Positions 16,968 through 26,137 of a stretch of 64,000 nt of DNA are shown here, piece after piece. The notes below the pieces were generated by a model. It did no database searches and was not told the origin of the DNA. It saw only the letters and a program-made list of their open reading frames with translations. A program made the position numbers and the translations under genes. Each line of letters starts with the position of its first letter. Positions within the stretch are counted from its first letter, which is position 1. The stretch comes from Sphingobium sp. HWE2-09 (GTDB lineage Bacteria > Pseudomonadota > Alphaproteobacteria > Sphingomonadales > Sphingomonadaceae), in contig NZ_JAYKZX010000003.1 in assembly GCF_035989265.1 (NCBI RefSeq), positions 2,480,001-2,544,000 of the forward strand, in the 5' to 3' direction.

Positions 16968-17561
16968 CTATTTGCGGAGCAGGAACACGGCATGTTCCGC
17001 GAACATATTGGCGTTGGCATGGGTGGTTTCCCGGTCCCCCTTCAGGAACCATTGCCCGTCGATCGTCCAGCCGCGCTCCTTCACCAGCGCGCGGAAATCA
17101 TCCACCGTGACATGGTGGATGTTGAGCGTATCGTACCAGGTATCCGGCAACAGCCGCGTCACCGGCATCCGCCCGCCCCACAGCAGCGAAATCCGCCCAC
17201 GCCAATGGGCGAAATTAGGGAAGGACACGAAGGCCTGCCCGCCGATGCGCAGCAATTCCTCCACCACCAGGTCGGGCCGCCGCGTCGTCTGCAACGTCTG
17301 GCTGAGGATCGCATAATCGAAACTGGCGTCGGGATAATAGCCAAGGTCGGTGTCCGCATCGCCCTGCACCACCGACAGCCCGCGTCCCACGGCGGCCGCG
17401 ACGTTCGATCCATCGATCTCCAGCCCGCGCGCATCCACCTGACTGTTATCCCGCAACGCCGCCATCAGCGCGCCATCGCCGCAGCCCACGTCCAGCACCC
17501 GCGCCCCCCGCCGCACCGTCCGCGCGATCAGCGCCAGGTCCGGCCGCAACGCCCCGCTCAT
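16968..17561 (-). CDS. metW: Methionine biosynthesis protein MetW
   Basis: MetW (197 aa) is a methyltransferase-fold protein that works with MetX in O-acylhomoserine formation in many alphaproteobacteria. The SAM-binding motif is [15 protein letters not shown], followed by acidic GLEIDGSNV and the [22 protein letters not shown] block typical of MetW. It overlaps metX by 4 bp, the conserved metX-metW arrangement. Its catalytic activity, if any, is not established in the family. Confidence 0.93.
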   Translation of the reverse strand: MSGALRPDLALIARTVRRGARVLDVGCGDGALMAALRDNSQVDARGLEIDGSNVAAAVGRGLSVVQGDADTDLGYYPDASFDYAILSQTLQTTRRPDLVVEELLRIGGQAFVSFPNFAHWRGRISLLWGGRMPVTRLLPDTWYDTLNIHHVTVDDFRALVKERGWTIDGQWFLKGDRETTHANANMFAEHAVFLLRK

Positions 17562-18694
17562 GCCCGCCCCCCGCGCAGGAAGCCGTCCACCACCCGATTA
17601 AGTTCGGGACATTCCAGCAGGAAGGCATCATGGCCGAACGGGCTGGACAATTCCACGAAGCTGGCCTGCGCGCCCGACGCGTTCAGCGCATGGACGATGA
17701 TCCGCGATTCGCTGGTGGGATAGAGCCAGTCGGTATCGAAACTGACCAGACAGAAACGCGCCTGGCTCGCCGTAAACGCCTTCGCCAGCGACCCGCCATG
17801 ATCGTCGGCGATGTCATAATAGTCCATCGCCCGCGTGATATAGAGATAGCTGTTCGCATCGAACCGCTCGACGAAGCTCAGCCCCTGATGCCGCAAATAG
17901 CTTTCCACCTGGAAATCCGCGTCGAACCCGAAGGTCTTGGCGTCCCGCCCCTGCAAGCGTCGCCCAAACTTCTCGGTCAGCCCCGCTTCCGACAGATAGG
18001 TGATATGCGCCGCCATCCGCGCGACCGCCAGCCCCGCGCTCGGCACCTGCCCGTCGGCATAATAATCGCCCCCGCGCCAGTTGGGATCGGCCATGATCGC
18101 CTGCCGTCCGACTTCGTGAAAGGCGATATTCTGCGCACTGTGCCGCGCGGTCGAGGCGATGACGATGCAGCTTTCGACCCGGTCGGGGAACAGCGTCGGC
18201 CAGGTCAGCGCCTGCATGCCCCCCATCGATCCGCCAATGACCGCGCTCAGCCGCTCCACGCCCAGATGGTCGAGCAACGCCGCCTGCGCCCGCACCATGT
18301 CGGCAATGGTCAGCACCGGAAAACGCATCGCAAAGGCGTCACCGGTCGCGGGATCGATGCTGGCGGGACCGGACGACCCCATACAGCTGCCGATGACATT
18401 GGCGCACACGATGAAATGGCGCGCGGGATCGACCGGCTTGCCTTCCCCCACCAGCCGCCACCACCAGCCGGGCTTACCGGTCACGGGATGGTCCGACGCC
18501 ACATATTGGTCGCCGGTCAGCGCATGGCAGATCAGGATGACGTTGCTTTTGTCCGCATTCATCGCGCCATAGGTTTCATAGGCGATATCGACCGGCCCCA
18601 GGCTGGCCCCACTCGACAGGCGCAGCGGCCCTGCCAGGCGGGCCTGCCGACGCAGGCCGAAACGACTGTCTTCGGAAAGGGGAACGCTCGCCAT
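17558..18694 (-). CDS. metX: Homoserine O-acetyltransferase MetX
   Basis: MetX (378 aa) acylates homoserine at the start of methionine synthesis; cytosolic alpha/beta hydrolase fold. The nucleophile Ser lies in [13 protein letters not shown], the catalytic Asp in SFDTDWLYP and the His in [11 protein letters not shown]. The [13 protein letters not shown] and [13 protein letters not shown] segments are typical. Whether it uses acetyl-CoA or succinyl-CoA cannot be settled by eye. First gene of metX-metW, divergent from the dehydrogenase gene at 18788. Confidence 0.93.
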   Translation of the reverse strand: MASVPLSEDSRFGLRRQARLAGPLRLSSGASLGPVDIAYETYGAMNADKSNVILICHALTGDQYVASDHPVTGKPGWWWRLVGEGKPVDPARHFIVCANVIGSCMGSSGPASIDPATGDAFAMRFPVLTIADMVRAQAALLDHLGVERLSAVIGGSMGGMQALTWPTLFPDRVESCIVIASTARHSAQNIAFHEVGRQAIMADPNWRGGDYYADGQVPSAGLAVARMAAHITYLSEAGLTEKFGRRLQGRDAKTFGFDADFQVESYLRHQGLSFVERFDANSYLYITRAMDYYDIADDHGGSLAKAFTASQARFCLVSFDTDWLYPTSESRIIVHALNASGAQASFVELSSPFGHDAFLLECPELNRVVDGFLRGGRA

Positions 18695-18703
18695 AGCCCT
18701 GTC

Positions 18704-18732
18704 GCGCTAGGACCGCGACCCCGCCCTGTCAA
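18704..18732 (-). promoter_or_regulatory. Possible metX promoter, near-leaderless
   Basis: On the minus strand TTGACA (18727-18732) is followed after 17 bp by TAGCGC (18704-18709), only 10 bp before the metX ATG. If used, the mRNA would start within a few bases of the start codon. The -10 match is weak. Confidence 0.3.
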
Positions 18733-18787
18733 TCAGCAGACGCCAATCAGGAGACGCGATCTGGCGAGACTGCCAGCCGATCCCTAG

Positions 18788-19747
18788 ATGAACGCCATGC
18801 ATGACATCCCCCGCCCCCCGATCGTCGCCTATGGCCATCTCAACGCCTATCTGGAAAGTGAACTGGATCGCCGCTTCACCATCCACCGTATCGCCGCCGA
18901 CGCCGACCTGTCCGCCCTCCCGCCCGCCGTCCAGCAGTCCCGCGCGCTGGTCAGCTTCGGATCGGTCGGCGCCCCTGCGGCGATCATGGACGCGCTTCCC
19001 AATCTGGCGATGATCGGCCTCTTCTCGGTCGGCTATGACAAGGTCGATATCGACCATGCCCGCGCCAAAGGCATCCGCGTCACCAACACGCCCGACGTGC
19101 TGACCGACGATGTCGCCGACCTCGCCGTGGGCCTGCTCTACGCCACGGTGCGCAACATCGTCGCCAACGACCGGATCGTGCGGTCGGGCGGCTGGGCGCG
19201 CAAGCACATGCCCGCTTTGTCCGGCCGGGTAACCGGCCGCCGCATTGGCATATTGGGTCTCGGCCGCATCGGCCGCGCCATCGCCCTGCGGCTGGAACCG
19301 GTGGCGGCCGAAATCCTGTACCACAATCGGCGGCAGGCGACCGACACCGCCTATCGCTACGTCGCCGATCCGATCGACTTCGCCCGCCAGAGCGACGTCA
19401 TCATCGTCGCCACCTCCGGCGGCCCGGAAGCCGCGCAACTGGTCGATGCCGCGATGCTCGACGCGCTCGGACCACAGGGCGTGATCGTCAACATCAGCCG
19501 CGGCAGCGTCATCGACGAAGACGCCCTGGTCGCCGCGCTGACGGACGGCCGCATCGCCGGCGCAGGGCTGGACGTCTTCGCCAACGAACCGCATGTGCCA
19601 GCCGCGCTGCTGACGATGGACCAGGTCGTCCTCCAACCCCACCAAGGCAGCGCCACGGTCCATAGCCGCAAAGCCATGGCCGACCTCGTCCTCGCCAACC
19701 TCGACGCCTTTTTCGCAGGCGAGCCGCTACTGACGCCGGTGGTGTAG
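18788..19747 (+). CDS. D-isomer specific 2-hydroxyacid dehydrogenase
   Basis: A 319-aa NAD(P)-dependent dehydrogenase of the D-2-hydroxyacid family (glyoxylate/hydroxypyruvate reductase type). The Rossmann motif is GILGLGRIGRAIAL; catalytic Arg is in NISRGSVIDEDALV, Glu in GLDVFANEPHVP and His in LQPHQGSAT. The HNRRQ segment after the beta-2 strand suggests NADP preference, which is an inference. Single gene divergent from metX, followed by a repeat-rich spacer. Confidence 0.88.
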   Translation: MNAMHDIPRPPIVAYGHLNAYLESELDRRFTIHRIAADADLSALPPAVQQSRALVSFGSVGAPAAIMDALPNLAMIGLFSVGYDKVDIDHARAKGIRVTNTPDVLTDDVADLAVGLLYATVRNIVANDRIVRSGGWARKHMPALSGRVTGRRIGILGLGRIGRAIALRLEPVAAEILYHNRRQATDTAYRYVADPIDFARQSDVIIVATSGGPEAAQLVDAAMLDALGPQGVIVNISRGSVIDEDALVAALTDGRIAGAGLDVFANEPHVPAALLTMDQVVLQPHQGSATVHSRKAMADLVLANLDAFFAGEPLLTPVV

Positions 19748-19825
19748 GGGGAGGCATTTGCGCGTTGTGCTGGGCAGAAAACTGACGCTCTATTCCTACC
19801 CCGTCATCCCCATTTCCACCCCGTC

Positions 19826-19905
19826 ATCCCCGCGCAGGCGGGGATCCATCTCCAGCCCTTGCCATGTCGAGAGGTTAGGAGATGGTTCCCGCGTTCGTGG
19901 GAATG
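19826..19905. repeat. ATCCCCGC-type palindromes
   Basis: A palindrome ATCCCCGCGCAGGCGGGGAT at 19826-19845 and a degenerate GGTTCCCGCG...GGGAAT copy at about 19884-19903. They belong to the dispersed GTTCCCGC family. Confidence 0.65.
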
Positions 19906-19931
19906 ACGAAAAGGGGTGGTTTATTACCATT

Positions 19932-20054
19932 CCCCTCCCGCAAGCGGGAGGGGCAGCGAGACTTAATGAGCGAAGCGAATTTAGTCGCAGCGGGGTGGGC
20001 CAATACAACCTTGCGCTTGCCCACCCCCTAACCCCCTCCCGCCAGCGGGAGGGG
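19932..20054. repeat. Composite inverted REP-like element without a gene
   Basis: Palindrome at about 19932-19953 (CCCCTCCCGC...GCGGGAGGGG) with its tail running right (...GCGGGGTGGGC), and another at about 20034-20054 (CCCTCCCGC...GCGGGAGGG) with a CCCACCCCCTAA tail pointing left. The pair faces inward and spans about 123 bp, the same plan as 372-505 and the DUF559 cassette. The adjacent stretch to 20211 has no convincing gene. Confidence 0.75.
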
Positions 20055-20211
20055 GAATAAAGTCGACGATTGGTCGATTACACCCGGTCCGCTTTCTTTC
20101 CCAAAACCGGACAGACCATTCATCGGAAGGACGCTGCGCTTCGAAGAGCAGCAGCACCCGCGATGGGTGGCAAGGCGACCGTCGGCTTACAAGCAAAATG
20201 CTGGAAAACTG

Positions 20212-20643
20212 TCAGTCCACTCTTCCATGGCAAGCGACTTGCAGGAATTTTTTGGAAGTTAGATCATATTCCACATCTATATAGTCGCACCCCCCATCGT
20301 TCGCGCCGGGTAACATTCTATAGTTCTCAATCCAGCGCTGCTCGCCAGCGACCAACCCGTAAGGTGGCGGGCAAAAGCGCGATCCTCCTCTGCTCTTTTC
20401 CTTTCTCTCTATTTCTTTTTCTTCCTCGCAGAGCTTTGGATTAGGATGTTCGGGCAACAGATAAATCGCCATCACCCTATTGTCCGGCGCATAAGCGTAG
20501 ACCCGTGAATAAGCTTTGAGAGGATGTGAGCCGGAAGGAAGTCGGACTTCACGCTCGATAGTGGATATCACCTTAGTTTCTTGGTTTTGCTCACCACAGC
20601 CCGCCAATCCCAAGGTAAAGAAAATTAAGCCAGAACATTTCAT
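20212..20643 (-). CDS. Putative lipoprotein, AT-richer than its surroundings
   Basis: A 143-aa protein beginning MKCSGLIFFTLGLAGCGEQ, a short signal sequence with a lipobox-like LAGC. The mature part has a charged Glu/Lys run (CEEEKEIERKEKSRGG) and ends in VEYDLTSKKFLQVACHG. I recognise no family. Base composition is visibly lower in GC than neighbours and the codons are more AT-rich, suggesting recent acquisition. It is flanked by repeat DNA on one side and a 440-bp non-coding stretch on the other. Confidence 0.6.
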   Translation of the reverse strand: MKCSGLIFFTLGLAGCGEQNQETKVISTIEREVRLPSGSHPLKAYSRVYAYAPDNRVMAIYLLPEHPNPKLCEEEKEIERKEKSRGGSRFCPPPYGLVAGEQRWIENYRMLPGANDGGCDYIDVEYDLTSKKFLQVACHGRVD

Positions 20644-21087
20644 GCGTGTATGATGGCATCGGTTAGGCGCACCAGCAATGACCGCTTGTGAGATTACGAT
20701 TTGAGGCGCGGAACGGCAACAATTGGTCGTTCCGAGACATTTCCTACCTGCGCACGCGGCTTAGGCACCTCAACATGCACCATCCCTCAACCCCATAAAA
20801 GCCGATCCAACATACTTCCAATGTAGGATAATCTCTGATTTATCCTGTCAGATGAACCGCCATCCGCCCGCCCCTTTTCCGACGCCTGTCGCCACGCACA
20901 CATCGCGCATCGCCGCCCCCCGCCCAGGTGACGCTTCGGGGACGCGTTGCAGGCGCTTTGGGAGCGCGTCGCGAGCGCTTCGTCCCCATTTACGCGACAA
21001 TGGTGTGAACTTCGGCCCGGCCGGGACGCCACCACATCATGCCCCATCGGCTTTGCCTTTGCCGCCAAAGCCGCTAAAGCGCGCGCC
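20644..21087. other. Spacer upstream of hisC, no gene recognised
   Basis: No convincing ORF on either strand. Small hairpins are present (AGGATAA/TTATCCT at about 20825-20846; GGCTTTG/CAAAGCC at about 21049-21072). The hisC-tyrA promoter should lie here, but I cannot place it. The open frame extending upstream of hisC to 20947 looks fortuitous. Confidence 0.5.
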
Positions 21088-22197
21088 ATGACACAGACTA
21101 TTGCAAAACCAGCGCCCAAGGACTGGATTCTCGGCATTCACGCCTATGTGCCGGGCAAGTCCGCCACCGATGACGGCCGCCCGCTCATTAAGCTCAGCGC
21201 CAATGAAAATCCGCTCGGCACCGGTAAGGCTGCGCGCGAAGCCTTCATGGCCGCCACCGCCGACATGGCGACCTATCCCGATCCCGGCGCGCAAAAGCTG
21301 CGCGAAGCGATCGGCGCGGTGCATGGGCTGGAGCCGGAACGGATCATCTACGGCACCGGGTCGGACGAATTGCTGCATATTGCCGCCTCCGCCTATGCCG
21401 GGCCGGGCGATGAAATCCTCTATGTCCGCTACGGCTTTGCGGTGTACGACATCGCCGCGCGGCGTGTCGGCGCGACGCCGGTAATCGCCCCGGACAAACA
21501 TTATGCGACCGATGTCGATGCGCTGCTGGCGGCCGTCACCGACAGGACCAAGGTCGTCTTCCTCGCCAATCCCAACAACCCCACCGGCACGATGACCAGC
21601 CGGGAAGAAATTGCGCGTCTGCATGCCGGGCTGCGCCCCGACATATTGTTCGTCCTCGATCAGGCCTATGCCGAATATCTGGAAGAGGATGAGGATGATG
21701 GCGGGCTGGAGTTGGCCCGGACCGCGTCCAACGTCTTCGTCACCCGCACCTTTTCCAAGATCCACGGCTTGGCCGCCGAACGGATCGGCTGGGGCTATGC
21801 GTCTGCCGACGTGATCGACATCCTCCACCGCATCCGCGCGCCGTTCAACGTGACGACCGCGGGTCAGGCGGCGGCGGTCGCGGCGATCCAGGACAGCGAA
21901 TGGGTGGCGTTCAGCCGCACCCACACCGCGCGCTGGCGCGATTGGCTGGCGGGCGAAGTGACGGCGCTGTCCAACCACGGCCTGCGCGTGGTGCCCAGCA
22001 AGACCAATTTCCTGCTGATCCTGTTCGACGGCAAGCTGACCGCCGAAGCCGCGATGAAGGGGCTGTGGGACGAAGGCTATGCCACCCGCTGGCTGCCCGG
22101 TCAGGGTCTGCCCAACGGCCTGCGCATCACCATCGGCACCAAGGCGCAGAACCGCGCCGTCGCTGCTAAGCTGCGCGCCATGGCGGAGGCTGCCTGA
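21088..22197 (+). CDS. hisC: Histidinol-phosphate aminotransferase
   Basis: PLP-dependent class I/II aminotransferase (369 aa). The PLP lysine lies in [19 protein letters not shown], a HisC signature, with LSANENPLG near the N-terminus, YGTGSDELL and [11 protein letters not shown] in the cofactor region. It makes histidinol phosphate and, in organisms with this gene order, probably also transaminates prephenate or aromatic keto acids. ATG at 21088 is chosen because family proteins begin just before this point. It is 5 bp upstream of the tyrA-like gene, which supports an aromatic amino acid role. Confidence 0.92.
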   Translation: MTQTIAKPAPKDWILGIHAYVPGKSATDDGRPLIKLSANENPLGTGKAAREAFMAATADMATYPDPGAQKLREAIGAVHGLEPERIIYGTGSDELLHIAASAYAGPGDEILYVRYGFAVYDIAARRVGATPVIAPDKHYATDVDALLAAVTDRTKVVFLANPNNPTGTMTSREEIARLHAGLRPDILFVLDQAYAEYLEEDEDDGGLELARTASNVFVTRTFSKIHGLAAERIGWGYASADVIDILHRIRAPFNVTTAGQAAAVAAIQDSEWVAFSRTHTARWRDWLAGEVTALSNHGLRVVPSKTNFLLILFDGKLTAEAAMKGLWDEGYATRWLPGQGLPNGLRITIGTKAQNRAVAAKLRAMAEAA

Positions 22198-22202
22198 CCG
22201 CC

Positions 22203-23108
22203 ATGCTCCCCTTCGCTCGCGTCACCATCATCGGCCTGGGGCTGATCGGCTCCTCGCTCGCCCGCGCCATCCGTGCGGACATGCCGACCGTGCGGGTGAC
22301 CGGCTATGACGCCGATCCAGCGGTGCGGGACGTGGCCCGGCGCATCGACCTGGCCGACGACATCACCGATACGGCGGGCGCCTCAGTGACGGACGCGGAT
22401 CTGGTGATCCTGTGCGTCCCCGTCCGCGCCATGGGCGCGGCGGCCGCAGAGATCGCCGACGATCTGCCCGCCGACGCCATCGTCAGCGACGTGGGTTCCT
22501 GCAAGGCGGACGTGCTGGCGCAGTTGAACCTCGCCCTGCCCGGACGCACGATCATCCCGGCGCATCCTGTGGCAGGCACGGAAAATAGCGGGCCGGAAGC
22601 GGGCTTCGCCACCCTGTTCAAGGGCCGCTGGTGCATCGTCACCCCGCCCGCGGACGCTGATCCGACAGCGGTCGAGAGCGTCGCCGAACTATGGCGACGC
22701 GTCGGCGCCGACGTGGAGACGATGGACCCGGCACACCATGATCTGGTGCTGGCGGTGACGAGCCATCTGCCCCATCTGATCGCCTACACCATCGTCGGCA
22801 CCGCCAGCGACCTGGAAAATGTCACCCAGTCCGAAGTCATCAAATATTCGGCCGGCGGCTTCCGCGACTTCACCCGCATCGCGGCGTCAGACCCGACCAT
22901 GTGGCGCGACGTATTCCTGGCGAACAAGGACGCGGTGCTGGAAATGCTCCAGCGCTTCTCAGAGGATTTGTCGGCGCTACAGCGGGCGATCCGCTGGAAT
23001 GATGGCGACGCCCTGTTCAACCTCTTCACCCGCACCCGCGCGATCCGCCGGTCGATCATCGAACAGGGTCAGGACGACGCCAAGCCCGACTTCGGCCGCT
23101 CTCACTGA
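22203..23108 (+). CDS. tyrA: Prephenate/arogenate dehydrogenase
   Basis: TyrA-family dehydrogenase (301 aa) for tyrosine synthesis. The N-terminal Rossmann motif is VTIIGLGLIGSSLARAI, with the VILCVPVRAMG segment, the conserved DVGSCKADVL and HPVAGTENSGPEA blocks (catalytic His) and HDLVLAVTSHLPHLIAY. It follows hisC by 5 bp, a common alphaproteobacterial pair. Its end overlaps the convergent plsC-like gene by 7 bp. Prephenate versus arogenate preference cannot be told here. Confidence 0.93.
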   Translation: MLPFARVTIIGLGLIGSSLARAIRADMPTVRVTGYDADPAVRDVARRIDLADDITDTAGASVTDADLVILCVPVRAMGAAAAEIADDLPADAIVSDVGSCKADVLAQLNLALPGRTIIPAHPVAGTENSGPEAGFATLFKGRWCIVTPPADADPTAVESVAELWRRVGADVETMDPAHHDLVLAVTSHLPHLIAYTIVGTASDLENVTQSEVIKYSAGGFRDFTRIAASDPTMWRDVFLANKDAVLEMLQRFSEDLSALQRAIRWNDGDALFNLFTRTRAIRRSIIEQGQDDAKPDFGRSH

Positions 23109-23809
23109 TCCAGGGCTGAAGGAGGATTAAGTGCGTTGATCGCGGCATGGACCTGCCGTTCGGCCTCCTTCCGGTCCAGCCCGACCGGCACGATCTGGCC
23201 CACCTTATAGGTGATGACGCCCGATCGTTTCAGGAACTTGCCGCGTGGCGACACCCGGCCGCTGTCGATGGCGATCGGCACGACCGGCAGGCCCAGCAGG
23301 CTGTACAGGCCCGCAAAGCCCGACCGCAGCGGCGGCGCTTCGCCATGGGGGACGCGGGTGCCTTCGGGGAAGAGGCAGATGGGCCGCCCCTGTGCGATCC
23401 GGTCCTTGGCCGCGGCGCGCAACGTCCGCAGCGCGCTCGCCCCGGCGGTGCGTTCAATGGGGATCAGGCCGTAGAGGCGGGCGATCTGGCCCCACAGCGG
23501 AATGTCGAACAATTCCCGTTTGGCCCCGACCGCCGGGCTGTCGAACAGGCACAGCACGTCGATCGTCTCGAACATCGATTCATGCTTGAGGATGTAAAGA
23601 TAGGGACCGATCGGCAGATCCCCCTCCACCCGCACCCGCTGCCCCAGCAACCAGCGCGCGCACCACCGATGATAGCGGCTCCACACATTGGCGATGGGCA
23701 GCACCGACGACGGCCGCAGCCAGCTCGACAGCAGCGCGGTCAGCACGATGAACAGGCTGCCGCTGTAGAAGGCAAGCGTGAAGAGAAGGGAACGGATCGC
23801 GGTCAGCAT
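23102..23809 (-). CDS. plsC: 1-acyl-sn-glycerol-3-phosphate acyltransferase (PlsC family)
   Basis: A 235-aa lysophospholipid acyltransferase that adds the second acyl chain in phospholipid synthesis at the inner membrane. The N-terminal hydrophobic segment (LLFTLAFYSGSLFIVLTALLS) is followed by motif I as KHESMFETIDVL (HX4E form), GRPICLFPEGTRVPHG (motif III) and LGLPVVPIAID (motif IV). A TTG at 23833 would add 8 residues; the ATG at 23809 is preferred. Last gene of the ftsE-ftsX-ydcF-plsC set. Confidence 0.9.
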   Translation of the reverse strand: MLTAIRSLLFTLAFYSGSLFIVLTALLSSWLRPSSVLPIANVWSRYHRWCARWLLGQRVRVEGDLPIGPYLYILKHESMFETIDVLCLFDSPAVGAKRELFDIPLWGQIARLYGLIPIERTAGASALRTLRAAAKDRIAQGRPICLFPEGTRVPHGEAPPLRSGFAGLYSLLGLPVVPIAIDSGRVSPRGKFLKRSGVITYKVGQIVPVGLDRKEAERQVHAAINALNPPSALDQ

Positions 23810-23822
23810 GAATGCCCTGTCG

Positions 23823-24356
23823 TCAGATACCAATCAGCGCGGCGATGCGCCGCGCCAGATATTTATTATATTCCCGCGCCAATATCGTCAGGCTGGGGCG
23901 ACTGGGCACGGCGTCATAAACGATCGCAACCTTGCCATCCGGCAGCGCCTGACGCAGTTCCAGCGCGGCGCGGCGCATATGCCAGTCGGTGGTGATCAGG
24001 CGCACGGTCTTGTAATCGCGCCGTTCCAGCCAGCGCGCCGTTTCCAGCCCGTTGGACCGGGTGTCGATCGCTTCCCGGCCCAGCGTGATGCAGCAATTGA
24101 ACAGCCGCTGCGGCGTCTTATACTGCGCCGCCAACTCGCCCGGGCGGACAGAGCGATCGACGCCGGAAATCAGCATCCGCTTGGCCGCACCGCTCTGCAA
24201 CAGGGCGATGCCGCGGTCGATGCGGCCTGCGCCGCCGGTGAGCACAACGATGGCATCGGTCGGACGGCCATCGAGCGGCTGGGGCAAAAGCACCGCGAAC
24301 CAGACGAAGCCCAGCATCCAGCCCAGCACACCAACCGCGAACAGGCGGACGATCAC
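23823..24356 (-). CDS. YdcF/SanA-like DUF218 protein
   Basis: A 177-aa inner-membrane protein with one N-terminal membrane segment (FAVGVLGWMLGFVWFAVLLP) and a periplasmic-side DUF218 domain: DAIVVLTGGAGRIDRGIALL, LISGVDRSV, then SNGLETARWL and LITTDWHMRRAALELR. Family members (ElyC, SanA, YdcF) affect envelope integrity; the reaction is not settled. GTG start at 24356 overlaps the ftsX stop, implying coupled translation with the division ABC genes. Confidence 0.85.
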   Translation of the reverse strand: MIVRLFAVGVLGWMLGFVWFAVLLPQPLDGRPTDAIVVLTGGAGRIDRGIALLQSGAAKRMLISGVDRSVRPGELAAQYKTPQRLFNCCITLGREAIDTRSNGLETARWLERRDYKTVRLITTDWHMRRAALELRQALPDGKVAIVYDAVPSRPSLTILAREYNKYLARRIAALIGI

Positions 24357-25261
24357 AGCGCCCGGCCCAAGGCGCGCAGCACCGTCCAGCGCGCCGTCAA
24401 CGTCGCCAGCGCCACGCCGAACAGGGGCAGCGCCACCAGCAGCAACCAGCCCTGCGTGTCGAGACTGACCGCCCCCACCAGTTCCGACCCGGTTGCCGAC
24501 AGCCGCAACCCTATCAGCAGGATGACGAGGCCAGCGAAGGAAAAGCCAAGCGCACTGCCCATCAGCGCGTCCAGACCGATACGGCGCTGGAACAAGCGCG
24601 CGATCTGCACGTCGGTCGACCCCATCAGGTGCAGCACGTCGATCGTGCCGCGATGGCTGTCATGCGCGCCCCGCGCCGCCAGCACAACGACCGCGCCGGT
24701 CGCCAGAATCATCAGCAGCACGACCCCGGCGGCGAGCCAGCCCAGCGCGGTCAGCAGACCCGCGAGTGGCAGGAGGAAGGCGGCATGGGGTTCGATCCGC
24801 AGCTTCGGCGACAGCCCGCCGAGCAGACGGCGCAGCCGATCCAGCTTGGCGTCGGTGTCGCCGGGCGTCAGCATCACATCGATCAGTGCGGGCACCGGCA
24901 GGTCGCCGCTGGTCGCCGCATCGCCCAGCCAGGGACGCAACTGGTCGGCCAGCACTGCCGGATCGACCGCATCGGCCGCCCGCACCCCATCGGCACCGCG
25001 CAAGGCCTGCAAAGTACGGGCAGCCAAGCGGTCGCGGGCGGGCGCGTCCGCCTCCACCACCTGGACGCTGGCGCGTCCGGCAAGGTCGGCGCTCATCGAG
25101 CGGACCGCCGCGCCAAGGCCCAGCGCCGCGGCGGCGGCAAGCACGGTCAGGAACATCATGATCGCGATGATCCAGGGCATCGGTCCCGCCAGCCGACCGC
25201 CAGGCAGCAGGCGATGGCGCGCAGCGGACGCGGCCTTGCGATCGGCGCGGGTCGCCATCAT
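24353..25261 (-). CDS. ftsX: Cell-division ABC transporter membrane protein FtsX
   Basis: FtsX (302 aa) pairs with FtsE at the division site and is thought to regulate peptidoglycan hydrolases. Four membrane segments are visible: one after the cytosolic N-terminus (MPWIIAIMMFLTVLAAAAALG), then a periplasmic loop of about 125 residues, then three C-terminal helices (LLTALGWLAAGVVLLMILAT, LMGSALGFSFAGLVILLI, LLLVALPLFGVALATLT). The stop overlaps ydcF and the start overlaps ftsE, both by 4 bp. Confidence 0.9.
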   Translation of the reverse strand: MMATRADRKAASAARHRLLPGGRLAGPMPWIIAIMMFLTVLAAAAALGLGAAVRSMSADLAGRASVQVVEADAPARDRLAARTLQALRGADGVRAADAVDPAVLADQLRPWLGDAATSGDLPVPALIDVMLTPGDTDAKLDRLRRLLGGLSPKLRIEPHAAFLLPLAGLLTALGWLAAGVVLLMILATGAVVVLAARGAHDSHRGTIDVLHLMGSTDVQIARLFQRRIGLDALMGSALGFSFAGLVILLIGLRLSATGSELVGAVSLDTQGWLLLVALPLFGVALATLTARWTVLRALGRAL

Positions 25262-25968
25262 GCATTGTCCTGCGGACGGGGCGGATAGCGCAGCGATCCG
25301 GTCGGGTCAGCGAGCCGCCCTTTGTCGAGCCGCATCATCTGCGCACCCGAAACCTGCGCGATCAGCGGCAGATCATGGGTGGCGACGACGATGGTCGTGC
25401 CCAACCGGTTCAGTGCTTCGAACAGGGTCATGAGGCGGCGGGCCATGTCCGCGTCGACGTTACCCGTCGGTTCGTCCGCGACCAATATCTCCGGTCGGCC
25501 GATGACGGCGCGGGCGATGGCGACGCGCTGCTGTTCCCCGCCCGACAGCGTGGCGGGCCGCGCCTGGCCGCGATCGCCAAGTCCGACCCAGTTCAGCATC
25601 TCGACCACCGGGGCATCGACCTCCCCCTCCTCCATGCCCGACACGCGCAGCGGCAGGGCGATATTGTCATAGGCGGACAGATGCGGGACGAGACGGAAAT
25701 CCTGGAACACCACGCCGATGCGGCGGCGAAAGCCGGGCAGGCGCTTGCGTGGCAGCGTCACGACATCCTCCCCGAACAGGCGGATGACGCCGCGACTGGG
25801 GCGTTGGGCCAGATAGAGCAGTTTGAGGAGCGAAGTCTTGCCCGCGCCGGACGCGCCGGTCAGGAAATAGAAGCCGCCGCCCGCGAGCGAAAAGCTGACA
25901 TCGGACAGCGTTTCACTATCCAGACCATAGCGCAGGCCGACATTTTCGAACTGGACGATGGCCGACAT
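25258..25968 (-). CDS. ftsE: Cell-division ATP-binding protein FtsE
   Basis: FtsE ATPase (236 aa). Walker A is TGASGAGKTSLLKLL, the ABC signature LSGGEQQRVAIARA, Walker B ILVADEPTGNVD and the H-loop VVATHDLPL. The GMEEGEVDAPV segment differs from the enterobacterial form but the length fits. The ATG at 25968 gives MSAIVQFENVGLRYG, the usual start; an ATG at 26019 would add 17 residues. First gene of a four-gene leftward unit and divergent from the zinc-ribbon gene. Confidence 0.92.
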   Translation of the reverse strand: MSAIVQFENVGLRYGLDSETLSDVSFSLAGGGFYFLTGASGAGKTSLLKLLYLAQRPSRGVIRLFGEDVVTLPRKRLPGFRRRIGVVFQDFRLVPHLSAYDNIALPLRVSGMEEGEVDAPVVEMLNWVGLGDRGQARPATLSGGEQQRVAIARAVIGRPEILVADEPTGNVDADMARRLMTLFEALNRLGTTIVVATHDLPLIAQVSGAQMMRLDKGRLADPTGSLRYPPRPQDNA

Positions 25969-26137
25969 GTCTTGAAATTTCGCGCCGTCGCGCTCCCTGC
26001 GTATCGAAGTATCAGCCATGGCACAGCGGGCCGCCTGCCGTAAAGCCTGCGCCGCATATCGCCGCGAGTCGCGATCGAATGACACCGCCTGTCGTTGACC
26101 GCTTGCGTGCGAGTCCCTGCCATGCCTATGAAGCATC

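Noticed and set aside
18695..18787. SAM-II riboswitch upstream of metX
   Set aside because: Common in alphaproteobacteria, but the short spacer lacks the conserved pseudoknot core and a suitable promoter position.
19981..20196. Small ORF next to the paired palindromes
   Set aside because: Its translation is mostly repeat-encoded (PPPAGGRGLGGG) with no ribosome site; kept as repeat DNA.
23778..25433. A 551-codon plus-strand frame across ftsX and ydcF
   Set aside because: Ser/Arg/Pro-rich shadow of well-supported genes on the minus strand.
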